A stretch of DNA of 8,118 nucleotides from Armatimonadota bacterium (GTDB taxonomy: Bacteria; Armatimonadota; Fimbriimonadia; Fimbriimonadales; ATM1). Location: the NCBI GenBank assembly GCA_003695835.1, contig RFHN01000100.1, positions 1-8,118 on the forward strand, read 5' to 3'. Both the position numbers and the translations under genes were made by a program. This document shows positions 1 through 6,170 of this stretch, in pieces (position 1 is the stretch's first letter; each line of letters starts with the position of its first letter). The notes below the pieces were generated by a model that saw only the letters and a list, made by a program, of their open reading frames with translations, was not told where the DNA came from and made no database searches.

Positions 1-319
1 ACTCAAGACCCTCGAAAACGTTCTCGAAAACGGTCTTGACGACAAGAATCTTGAAGAGATGCGGGCTATTTCCAACGATGCAGACGGATATGTTCGCACG
101 TACCTGGAAACTTTGGTCGGGGAACGTACGCTCACCGTGATCCGCACCGTCAAACGGACGGCGGAAGGTGTGAAGGAGTTCCTAACTGAGCGCGCGCCGA
201 ATTACTTCCGCTCTCTTTGGAACCGCGTCGCCGCCGCCCTTGGGCGCAAGGAGGAAGAGCTGCCAGACGGCCGAACGGAAGCGCATGAGGCCAGCGTCAC
301 TCTGGATCGCCGAGGATGA
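1..319 (+). CDS. Unrecognised protein, C-terminal part (gene runs in from the left edge)
   Basis: The reading frame is open from the first complete codon (base 2) to TGA at 317-319, so about 105 residues are visible and the true start lies outside the window. The ATG at 59 is probably internal, because the codons before it read as ordinary protein (LKTLENVLENGLDDKNLEEM). The visible part is mostly charged and looks helical. It has a run of alternating basic and hydrophobic residues (TVIRTVKRTAEGVKEF), an aromatic patch near NYFRSLWNRV, and a hydrophilic, acid-rich tail. There is no clear membrane segment and no catalytic motif that I recognise. I cannot assign a function. The gene converges on the J-domain gene, with 43 bp between the two stop codons. 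Confidence 0.6.
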   Translation, partial: LKTLENVLENGLDDKNLEEMRAISNDADGYVRTYLETLVGERTLTVIRTVKRTAEGVKEFLTERAPNYFRSLWNRVAAALGRKEEELPDGRTEAHEASVTLDRRG

Positions 320-326
320 CCGGGGG

Positions 327-353
327 CCGCCGCTTGTTGTACGATTGTGGCGG
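327..353. terminator. Possible hairpin between convergent genes
   Basis: CCGCCGC at 327-333 can pair with GTGGCGG at 347-353. This gives a 7-bp stem with one G-U pair and a 13-nt loop, lying exactly in the 43-bp gap between two convergent stop codons. Neither strand has a T-run after the stem, so it is not a classical intrinsic terminator. It could slow polymerase, protect a 3' end, or be chance in GC-rich DNA. Confidence 0.3.
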
Positions 354-362
354 TAACTGCTG

Positions 363-860
363 CTATGGCTGGAGTCGTAACAGGGCCCCGCTTGCCGCGA
401 GTGCGACGAGGAGCGGCATCAACAAGGCGAGGTACAGAATACACCAGATTGGCAACACCACAAAGACGCCTATAACGCCTGATAAGCCAAACTCGACAAT
501 CCTGAACACAGCGTCTATCAATGCACTGACTACGGTGGGAGTAGTCGTCGCGTAATCGCTTTCCGGTGGACGTCCATAGCTGCCGCCCCACACGTCCTCG
601 TACGCCGCGTCGTAACCTCCACTCCAGACTTCCTCTACGCCAGGAATGAACGAGTACACGTCCCGGTCGAGGAACACGTCCATCGCGAGGTTGATCTCTT
701 TCATCCTCTCTTCGGCCTGGCGCCTCAGTTCCGGGTTGTCCTCGTAGCGGTCGGGATGCCAGGTAGCCACCAAGATCCGGTACGCCCTGCGCGCCTCTTG
801 CTCGGTGGCGGTTACCGGTATGCCGAGAACTTGAGCAGCCCATTCCTTCCTGCTTGGCAT
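363..860 (-). CDS. Small J-domain protein with C-terminal membrane segment(s)
   Basis: The 165-aa protein begins with a J domain at about residues 5-65. The diagnostic HPD tripeptide is at 35-37 (ATWHPDRY), followed by a basic/acidic helix ending ERMKEINLAMDVF, as in helix III of J domains. J domains stimulate ATP hydrolysis by DnaK/Hsp70 and hand clients to it. There is no G/F-rich region, zinc-finger module or client-binding domain, so this is a class C (DnaJ-like) protein rather than canonical DnaJ. Residues 66-110 form a linker rich in Gly, Tyr and acidic residues. Residues about 112-160 are strongly hydrophobic, enough for one long or two membrane passes, and would hold the J domain at the cytoplasmic face of the inner membrane. 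The ATG at 858-860 has no Shine-Dalgarno site but has a promoter-like element close upstream. The gene lies 91 bp beyond uvrD/pcrA on the same strand and is probably a separate unit. The J domain is certain; its client is unknown. Confidence 0.88.
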   Translation of the reverse strand: MPSRKEWAAQVLGIPVTATEQEARRAYRILVATWHPDRYEDNPELRRQAEERMKEINLAMDVFLDRDVYSFIPGVEEVWSGGYDAAYEDVWGGSYGRPPESDYATTTPTVVSALIDAVFRIVEFGLSGVIGVFVVLPIWCILYLALLMPLLVALAASGALLRLQP

Positions 861-880
861 CGGTTGTGATTCGATTAATA

Positions 881-908
881 ATAATACCCGAGACAGTGCG
901 CCTGTCGT
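881..908 (-). promoter_or_regulatory. Putative promoter of the J-domain gene
   Basis: On the minus strand ACGACA (903-908) is followed by a 16-bp spacer and TATTAT (881-886, 5 of 6 against TATAAT). It sits in an AT-rich block that stands out from its GC-rich surroundings. Transcription would start about 13 nt before the ATG at 860, leaving a very short leader without a Shine-Dalgarno site. The -35 match is only 4 of 6, so the exact element is uncertain. Confidence 0.45.
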
Positions 909-935
909 GTGCCGCCAGGCCAGCCGTTAGGGTTG

Positions 936-964
936 GAAAAGCTCCCCAGTGTTAGAGAAGCTCC
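936..964. repeat. Short imperfect direct repeat across the uvrD/pcrA stop codon
   Basis: GAAAAGCTCC (936-945) and GAGAAGCTCC (955-964) match at 9 of 10 bases and are 19 bp apart. The second copy lies inside the last codons of the helicase gene and the first just past its stop. It may be a small local duplication or chance; no function is evident. Confidence 0.3.
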
Positions 965-3186
965 AGCTTGGCGATGCCCGCCAAGAGGCGCTTCTGGCCA
1001 ATCTCGCCAGGAAAGAGGACGGTGACCTCGCAGTCGCCACGCGTCGGCATACAGGAAACGACGACGCCTTCGCCGAACTTGGGGTGGCGGACTCGTTGCC
1101 CCGGCTCGAAGGGTGGTTTCCAGTCCGGGCCTCGAAGTTCGCGAGTGGGGGCAGGGGGAAGGCTTGCGCTTCGCGGCCCAGCGTGGCGCCGGCCGTGGGC
1201 GGCGGCCAGGTCCGCGCGAGTAGCGATCGGTTCGCGCTCGGGTAACAGGCTCGAGCGAACCTCCGCAGGGATCGCGTCCAGGAAGCGGCTCCGATCGTTG
1301 AACCCGGTGCTCCCGTAGCTATATCGCTGCGTTGCGTGGGTGAGGTGGAGCTCTTCCTTCGCTCGGGTCATGGCGACGTAGCAAAGCCGGCGCTCCTCCT
1401 CGATGCCGCCTTCTTCCGTCAGCGAGCGGCTGTGGGGGAACACACCCTCTTCCATTCCGACTACGAACACGATGGGAAACTCCAATCCCTTGGCGGTGTG
1501 CACGGTCATCAGCGTGACGGCGCCTTCGCCCGCTTCCGGCTCGCGAATGGTGTCTTGGTCGGAGAGAAGGGCGACTTCTTGGAGGAACGTGACGGGGCCC
1601 GGTTCCTCTGCCGTCGCGTCGTGGTGTGCGGCTACGTTGAGCAGCTCTTGTAAGTTCTCGAGCCTCTCCTCAGCGTCAGCGGAGCCTTCCTTTCGAAGTC
1701 CGTCAATCATACCGCTCGCTTTGAGCAGGTGGCGCAGGATGGGCTCCGTCGCCTCTTTGCCTTTGGTGCGCTGATCTTCCCAAAGGTGGCGCGCCGACTC
1801 GATGCAGTGCACGAACGCGCGAACGCCCGCAGCGGCTTTGCCCTTCAGGTCGGTCTGTCCCGTCGTGAGGGCCTGCCAAAGTGAGATTCCAGCGTCCTGC
1901 GCAACCGAGTCCACACGCCCCAGGCTCGTGGCGCCTACGCCGCGAGTCGGTTCGTTGATGACGCGCCGCAAACTCACGTCGTCGTTCGGATTGACTACCA
2001 GTCGAAGATAGGCGAGAGCGTCCTTGATCTCTTTCCGGTCATAAAAGCGGATTCCGCCGATGAGGATGTGGGGAATCCGCATCATCATGAACGCCTCTTC
2101 GAGTGCGCGGCTCTGCGCGTTAGTGCGGTACAGGACGGCGAAATCGGAAAAGGATCGCTTCTGTTCCCGCACTTTCTCCAAAATCGTGTTGGCCACCAGC
2201 ATCGCTTCGTCCTGCTCCGTCCCGGCTTCGGTGATGGTAACGGGGGAGCCTTTCCCTCGATCCGTGACGAGGCGTTTGGGAGCGCGGCTTCGATTCTGCG
2301 CGATGACGGCGTTGGCAGCGTCGAGGATGTTTTGCGTGGAGCGGTAATTCCGTTCGAGCTTCACCGTCGTCGAATTCGGAAAGTCAATCGCGAACTGATG
2401 AATGTGACGCACGTCCGCGCCGCGCCAGGAGTAGATGCTTTGGTCGTCATCGCCGACTACGGTTACGTTGTGATGCTCCGCCCCCAAAAGAAGAACGAGT
2501 TGATACTGTGCGTGGTTGACATCCTGAAACTCGTCCACGAGAACGTGTTGGAATCGCTGCTGGTAGTGAGTCGCGACGTCGGGGCGTTCGCGCAAGAGTC
2601 GAACGGCGAACTGGATCATGTCGTCGAAGTCGAGTGCGTTGTTTTGCCTGAGGGCTCGGTTGTACTCCCTGTAGAGCGAAGAAGCGATCTGTTCCACGTA
2701 GCCGGCGGCGTGTTCTTCGAAATCAGCCGCTGTCCACAGTCGCTCCTTGGCGCGACTGATCGCGTTCAGAAGTGAGCGTGGCTGGATGGAGCTCAGGTCC
2801 GTCTTGCGGTTTTTGAGGATCTGCTTGATCAGGGCTACCTGGTCGTTATCGTCGTATACCACAAAGTTCGGATCAATGCCGATCGCGTGCCCTCGTTGGC
2901 GTAGGATTCTTCCGCAGATGTTGTGGAAGGTTCCCATCCAGATCGCCTTGGCGCGAGGCCCGACGATGTGAGCGATCCGTTCCTTCATTTCGTTGGCAGC
3001 CTTGTTGGTGAAGGTAACCGCCAGGATTTGGCTTGGCTCGACGCCCGATTCGATCAGCCTCGCGATGCGATACGTGATGACCCTCGTCTTGCCCGTTCCC
3101 GCTCCGGCGAAGATGAGCAACGGCCCGCCGGGATGCTCGACGGCGGCGCGCTGCTCGGGGTTCAGGTGCGAGAGGTCGAGGGGCAT
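952..3186 (-). CDS. pcrA: ATP-dependent 3'-5' DNA helicase of the UvrD/PcrA family
   Basis: This 744-aa superfamily 1A helicase unwinds DNA during nucleotide excision repair and mismatch repair, and removes RecA or stalled RNA polymerase. All signature motifs are present and in order: Q motif LNPEQRAAV (8-16), Walker A AGAGTGKT (27-34, with Lys33), Walker B DEFQD (218-222), motif III GDDDQSIYSWRGA (245-257), motif IV ERNYRS (278-283), motif V TVHTAKGLEFP (561-571) and motif VI EEERRLCYVAMTRAKEEL (596-613). Length is normal for the family. After a low-complexity linker rich in Arg, Ala and Pro (about 650-690), the C-terminus (GQRVRHPKFGEGVVV, 696-710, ending GQKRLLAGIAKLELL) is the Tudor-like domain that in PcrA/UvrD contacts RNA polymerase. 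This places it closer to PcrA/UvrD than to Rep. The ATG at 3184-3186 puts the Q motif at the usual distance from the N-terminus. No Shine-Dalgarno site precedes it; a -10-like hexamer lies 8 nt upstream. Nothing looks broken. Confidence 0.96.
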   Translation of the reverse strand: MPLDLSHLNPEQRAAVEHPGGPLLIFAGAGTGKTRVITYRIARLIESGVEPSQILAVTFTNKAANEMKERIAHIVGPRAKAIWMGTFHNICGRILRQRGHAIGIDPNFVVYDDNDQVALIKQILKNRKTDLSSIQPRSLLNAISRAKERLWTAADFEEHAAGYVEQIASSLYREYNRALRQNNALDFDDMIQFAVRLLRERPDVATHYQQRFQHVLVDEFQDVNHAQYQLVLLLGAEHHNVTVVGDDDQSIYSWRGADVRHIHQFAIDFPNSTTVKLERNYRSTQNILDAANAVIAQNRSRAPKRLVTDRGKGSPVTITEAGTEQDEAMLVANTILEKVREQKRSFSDFAVLYRTNAQSRALEEAFMMMRIPHILIGGIRFYDRKEIKDALAYLRLVVNPNDDVSLRRVINEPTRGVGATSLGRVDSVAQDAGISLWQALTTGQTDLKGKAAAGVRAFVHCIESARHLWEDQRTKGKEATEPILRHLLKASGMIDGLRKEGSADAEERLENLQELLNVAAHHDATAEEPGPVTFLQEVALLSDQDTIREPEAGEGAVTLMTVHTAKGLEFPIVFVVGMEEGVFPHSRSLTEEGGIEEERRLCYVAMTRAKEELHLTHATQRYSYGSTGFNDRSRFLDAIPAEVRSSLLPEREPIATRADLAAAHGRRHAGPRSASLPPAPTRELRGPDWKPPFEPGQRVRHPKFGEGVVVSCMPTRGDCEVTVLFPGEIGQKRLLAGIAKLELL

Positions 3187-3194
3187 GCGGCGTT

Positions 3195-3200
3195 ATTGTA
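3195..3200 (-). promoter_or_regulatory. Putative -10 element for a leaderless uvrD/pcrA transcript
   Basis: The minus strand reads TACAAT (5 of 6 against TATAAT), ending 8 nt before the ATG at 3186. Transcription starting about 7 nt below a -10 would begin at or next to the start codon. The absence of any Shine-Dalgarno sequence supports a leaderless mRNA. No good -35 is seen; its expected position falls inside the 9-bp tandem repeat. Confidence 0.45.
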
Positions 3201-3212
3201 TCCGCTCCAACT

Positions 3213-3266
3213 TGTCGGACATGTCGGGCGCGTCGGACGTGTCGGACCCGTCGGACTGGTCCAACA
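3213..3266. repeat. 9-bp tandem repeat array, about six units
   Basis: Consecutive 9-mers on the + strand are TGTCGGACA, TGTCGGGCG, CGTCGGACG, TGTCGGACC, CGTCGGACT and a degenerate GGTCCAACA. The core is GTCGGAC with variable bases at the unit edges. The array fills most of the 83-bp gap between the stop of the cystathionine-enzyme gene (3270) and the helicase start (3186). It ends 3 bp short of the former stop codon and lies just upstream of the helicase -10. It is non-coding as far as I can see. Protein binding, slippage or mere expansion are all possible. Confidence 0.85.
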
Positions 3267-3269
3267 GAA

Positions 3270-4406
3270 TCACTTCAACGCCTGCTCCAAGTCCTCGATC
3301 AGATCCTCGACATCCTCAATGCCCACGCTCAGCCGCAGCAGGTTGGGAGGGATGCCGCGAGCGAGGCGCTCTTCTTCGCTCATCGCGGCGTGGGACATCT
3401 TCGGCGGGTAACAAACCAACGACTCGACCCCGCCGAGCGACTCCGCCAGAAGGAAAACCTGGAGCCGGGACGCGACTTCAAGCGCGGCGGAACCATCGCC
3501 CTTCACCGTAAACGAAACCATACCACCAAATCCGCGCATCTGTTTCTTCGCGATCTCGTGCCCCGGGTGCGACGGCAGGCCGGGATAGTACACGCGCTCC
3601 ACTTTCGGATGGGTAGCGAGAAACTCTGCAACGGCTTGGGCGTTTTGCAGGTGGCGGTCCATGCGAACCGGCAGCGTCTTCAGCCCTCGTAGTGTCAGCC
3701 AGCAGTCGAACGGACTTGGCGTGTTACCCACGCTCTTTGCATAGAGCGTCAGCGGTTCGGTGAGGGCGTCGTCGTTCCACATCAGGGCTCCGCCTACCAC
3801 GTCGCTGTGCCCGTTGATGTATTTCGTCGTCGAGTGCATTACGATGTCGCAGCCAAGATCGAGCGGGTTTTGGAGATAGGGCGTGGCAAACGTGTTGTCC
3901 ATGACGGAAAGAGCGCCAGCCTCCCGGGCGATCGCCGCACAACGCTCCAGATCCACAATCTTGAGCGTTGGATTCGTCGGCGTTTCGAGCCAAATCATTC
4001 TCGTGCTGGGGCGGACCGCGGAGGCAAGGTTGTCCGGGTTCGTCGCGTCGGCATAGGAGACTTCGATGCCCATGGGCTTTAGATATCGCTCAAAAAGCCG
4101 GTACGTACCGCCGTAGAGATCGCTCGGCGCGAGCAGATGGTCGCCAGGACGGAGAAGGGAGCAGGCGGTGGTGATCGCAGCCATTCCCGTGGCTTGGGCG
4201 AGGCCGTACTTGGCGTTCTCGATCGCGGCGTAGACCTGTTCGAGCGTATGCCGGGTGGGATTGCCGGCGCGCGTGTAGTCGAAGTCCGGCGGGTTCTCTG
4301 CATCCGGCCAATAGAACGTTGCGGACTGCACGGGCGGAGGAATCACCGCATAGTGCGGTGGCTGCGGGTCCTGCCCCACGCGGATGACCTTAGTCGAGAA
4401 TCTCAC
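3270..4406 (-). CDS. Cystathionine gamma-synthase / gamma-lyase family PLP enzyme
   Basis: This Cys/Met-metabolism PLP-dependent enzyme has 378 aa with the GTG start chosen here, the usual family length. Visible are the phosphate-binding YTRAGNPTR (44-52), SDLYGGTY (95-102, whose Tyr98 stacks on the cofactor), ETPTNP (141-146), Asp170 in DNTFATPY, which contacts the pyridine nitrogen, and the Schiff-base Lys195 in STTKYINGHSD. The C-terminus (AESLGGVESL, LRLSVGIEDVEDLIEDL) resembles gamma-lyases as well as gamma-synthases. It makes cystathionine from an activated homoserine and cysteine, or splits cystathionine to cysteine, 2-oxobutyrate and ammonia; sequence by eye cannot separate these (metB versus mccB/CGL). 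The longer frame from an ATG at 4478 would add 24 basic residues lying wholly in the bcp gene and is unlikely. GTG at 4404-4406 has a perfect AAGGAGG 6 nt upstream and gives the normal N-terminus (RFSTKVIRVGQ). It overlaps bcp by 17 bp and is the last gene of the pspA operon. Confidence 0.93.
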   Translation of the reverse strand: MRFSTKVIRVGQDPQPPHYAVIPPPVQSATFYWPDAENPPDFDYTRAGNPTRHTLEQVYAAIENAKYGLAQATGMAAITTACSLLRPGDHLLAPSDLYGGTYRLFERYLKPMGIEVSYADATNPDNLASAVRPSTRMIWLETPTNPTLKIVDLERCAAIAREAGALSVMDNTFATPYLQNPLDLGCDIVMHSTTKYINGHSDVVGGALMWNDDALTEPLTLYAKSVGNTPSPFDCWLTLRGLKTLPVRMDRHLQNAQAVAEFLATHPKVERVYYPGLPSHPGHEIAKKQMRGFGGMVSFTVKGDGSAALEVASRLQVFLLAESLGGVESLVCYPPKMSHAAMSEEERLARGIPPNLLRLSVGIEDVEDLIEDLEQALK

Positions 4407-4848
4407 GAACCGCCTCCTTGACTTCCTCCGCGTGGTCGGCGGGTTTGACCTTGTGCCACGCTTTGAGCACCCTGCCATCCTTTCCCACCAAGAAGGTGCT
4501 GCGATTGACGCCCATGTACTTCCGACCGTACATGCTCTTTTCCACCCAAAGGCCGCATTTTTCGATCAGCGAGCGCTCCGGATCGGCGAGAAGGCGAAAG
4601 TTCAAGTCGTATTTGGACGCAAAACGCTGGTGGCTCTCGACCGAGTCGGGGCTTACACCGAGAACCGGAACCGGCAGGTTCGGCATGGCGTCTCGGAATC
4701 CGCAGGCCTCTTTCGTGCATCCACTGGTATCATCTTTTGGATAGAAATAGATGACAAAAGGCTTTCCGAGCAGATCAGCGAGCCTCACGCGCTCGCCGCT
4801 CTGGTCGGGTAGGTCAAAGTCCGGAAACTTCTCTCCTTCTTTCAACAT
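4390..4848 (-). CDS. bcp: Bcp/PrxQ-type thiol peroxidase (peroxiredoxin)
   Basis: This 152-aa cytoplasmic peroxiredoxin reduces hydrogen peroxide and organic hydroperoxides using thioredoxin as electron donor. The active-site segment is YFYPKDDTSGCTKEACGFRD. In it Thr41 and Cys44 form the peroxidatic site, and Cys49, five residues on, is the resolving cysteine of the BCP/PrxQ group, giving an intramolecular disulfide in helix 2. Conserved Arg116 lies in NRSTFLV. A further Cys98 (EKCGLW) is not part of the known mechanism. Length is typical and there is no signal peptide. The ATG at 4846-4848 has AAGGAG 6 nt upstream. The gene starts inside the end of dacB (35-bp overlap), and its own final codons carry the Shine-Dalgarno site of the next gene, so translation of the three genes is probably coupled. 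Confidence 0.95.
   Translation of the reverse strand: MLKEGEKFPDFDLPDQSGERVRLADLLGKPFVIYFYPKDDTSGCTKEACGFRDAMPNLPVPVLGVSPDSVESHQRFASKYDLNFRLLADPERSLIEKCGLWVEKSMYGRKYMGVNRSTFLVGKDGRVLKAWHKVKPADHAEEVKEAVREILD
4413..4419 (-). promoter_or_regulatory. Ribosome binding site deciding the GTG start of the cystathionine enzyme
   Basis: The minus strand reads AAGGAGG, a full match to the 16S tail, with a 6-nt spacer (CGGTTC) to GTG at 4404-4406. It is written into the bcp codons for Lys-Glu-Ala near its C-terminus. It is the main reason for preferring GTG over the upstream in-frame ATG at 4478. Confidence 0.85.
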
Positions 4849-6163
4849 ACGACACTCCTTGTGATAGACGGGTCACGAATGCGTCTTGGGCGCGTCTCCC
4901 GGCCGCGGTGGACGCGAGGCCGTTCAGGACAACCGCGAAGAGAATCTCGCTCCCGTCTGCCGCTCTTACGATACCTGCAAGCGCGGAGACGCCTGACATC
5001 GTCCCCGTCTTGGCGTAGACCTCCACGCCAGCCAGCCGCTTTTCGAGAGTGCCGACGCCGGGCCGCGCCAGCGCCTCGCGAAGGGTTTCCCAGTAAGGAC
5101 GTTTGGTCGCGAACCGCAGCAGCGCAGCCAGAGCGCGAGCCGAGAGCCGATTGCGTCGGGAGAGGCCGCTTCCGTCGGCGGCGGTCACTCCGTTCGACGG
5201 AATTCCGATTCTCTCCGCGAATGCCCCGAGCGCGCGGGAAGCGGCGGGCCAGTCTCCGTCGCCGGTTTCGCGCCAGGACGCCAAGCGAAGCAGAGTCTCC
5301 GCGTAGGTGTTGTCGCTGTTCTGGAGAACGTGCGGCAAGAGGTCGGCCACCGTTCGCGGCGCAAGATATACGAGCTCCTCTCCGACAGTGCCCACGGGGT
5401 ACACGATCCCGGGGGCGTCAGCTGGGATGAGGGTCCGAGGGACCGAGAGCCCTCCGGAGCGGACAGCCTTCGGATGAAAGACGCGCGCAGCGCACAGGCC
5501 GGGATCGGGAAGACTCACCGTGCCGACGTTGATCACTTCCTCCTTCGGAGCGCGTCCCCAAACGCGGAGCGTCCACGACCCCGGATCCCGAATGAACCGA
5601 ACGTCCGGAGGGCCGGTCCCGATCGTTCCAGACACGCGGATACCGAAATTGCGCGGCTCAAGCCACGCCTTGCCGGCCGATGCCATGAGGGTCACCTTGC
5701 CTCCGTTTACGGTGAGAGGTGAAACGGGCGCGGCGTAGCCTCGATGGAGGTCGTCCGCCTCCCATCCTGGGCCGATCCGTCCCTGACCGAAGAGGCTGTC
5801 GTCGAAGAAGGCCGGTTCGTCGGGACGGACATTCAGAAGTTCTGCGAGTTGCGTCAGATCCTCGACCGTAAGACCCGGATCTCCGCCCCCCTGTAGGTAA
5901 ACGGCTCCGCGGTAGCGCCAGGCGGTCGTTCGCGGTCGGTAGTCGAGGCCGAGGGTTTCTACGGCGTAGACGGATGTGAGGAGCTTCATCGTGCTCGCCG
6001 GGATGAGTGGGCGGTCGGGCGAAAGCGAGAAGATCTCTCGACCTTCGAGGGTGACCGCGTAGGCTGAGATTGTCGCGCCCTTCAGGTCGGGCGAATCGAA
6101 GACCTGCTGAATGTCCGCCGCAAGCCCTTGGCTGACAAGCGCAACGGCTGCGACGGCGATCAT
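4814..6163 (-). CDS. dacB: D-alanyl-D-alanine carboxypeptidase/endopeptidase, PBP4 (DacB, S13) family
   Basis: This 449-aa periplasmic penicillin-binding protein removes terminal D-Ala from, or cuts cross-links in, peptidoglycan. The three penicillin-fold motifs are all present: SxxK as Ser57-Thr-Met-Lys60 (PASTMKLLTS), SxN as Ser283-Asp-Asn285 (QNSDNTYAE) and KTG at 385-387 (YAKTGTMSG). GGGDP (92-95 region) and ADGSGLSRRN (329-338) are typical of the S13 family. The gap of over 220 residues between SxxK and SxN holds the family's inserted domains. A short hydrophobic leader (MIAVAAVALVSQGLA, then AD) looks like a Sec signal peptide but lacks the usual basic residues before its core. No other ATG, GTG or TTG lies in frame before an upstream stop, so this start is the only one. 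GGAGGG lies 11 nt before it. The gene begins 7 bp after the pspA stop. The last 12 codons overlap bcp and encode a tail past the conserved fold. Confidence 0.95.
   Translation of the reverse strand: MIAVAAVALVSQGLAADIQQVFDSPDLKGATISAYAVTLEGREIFSLSPDRPLIPASTMKLLTSVYAVETLGLDYRPRTTAWRYRGAVYLQGGGDPGLTVEDLTQLAELLNVRPDEPAFFDDSLFGQGRIGPGWEADDLHRGYAAPVSPLTVNGGKVTLMASAGKAWLEPRNFGIRVSGTIGTGPPDVRFIRDPGSWTLRVWGRAPKEEVINVGTVSLPDPGLCAARVFHPKAVRSGGLSVPRTLIPADAPGIVYPVGTVGEELVYLAPRTVADLLPHVLQNSDNTYAETLLRLASWRETGDGDWPAASRALGAFAERIGIPSNGVTAADGSGLSRRNRLSARALAALLRFATKRPYWETLREALARPGVGTLEKRLAGVEVYAKTGTMSGVSALAGIVRAADGSEILFAVVLNGLASTAAGRRAQDAFVTRLSQGVSYVERRREVSGL
4855..4860 (-). promoter_or_regulatory. Ribosome binding site of bcp, inside dacB
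   Basis: The minus strand reads AAGGAG with a 6-nt spacer to the ATG at 4848. It lies within the dacB coding region, about 40 nt before the dacB stop, and supports independent initiation of bcp despite the long overlap. Confidence 0.8.
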
Positions 6164-6170
6164 TCTGCGG

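Noticed and set aside
202..843. Minus-strand frame of 213 codons overlapping the J-domain gene
   Set aside because: It is an Arg-rich frame shifted against a gene with a clear HPD motif, and it runs through the end of the left-edge gene; a shadow frame.
2068..2775. + strand open frame of 235 codons opposite the helicase gene
   Set aside because: It lies wholly antisense to the conserved helicase motif region and has no ribosome site or recognisable domain; GC-rich codon use explains the lack of stops.
3213..3266. CRISPR array
   Set aside because: Units are 9 bp with no spacers and there are no cas genes; this is a simple tandem repeat.
4407..4478. N-terminal extension of the cystathionine enzyme to the ATG at 4478
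   Set aside because: The 24 added residues are Arg-rich, lie entirely in bcp codons and have no family counterpart; the GTG at 4406 has a perfect ribosome site.
4861..5430. + strand Arg-rich frame of 189 codons opposite dacB
   Set aside because: It is antisense to the KTG and SxN regions of dacB; its composition is dominated by Arg and Ser, as expected for a shadow frame.
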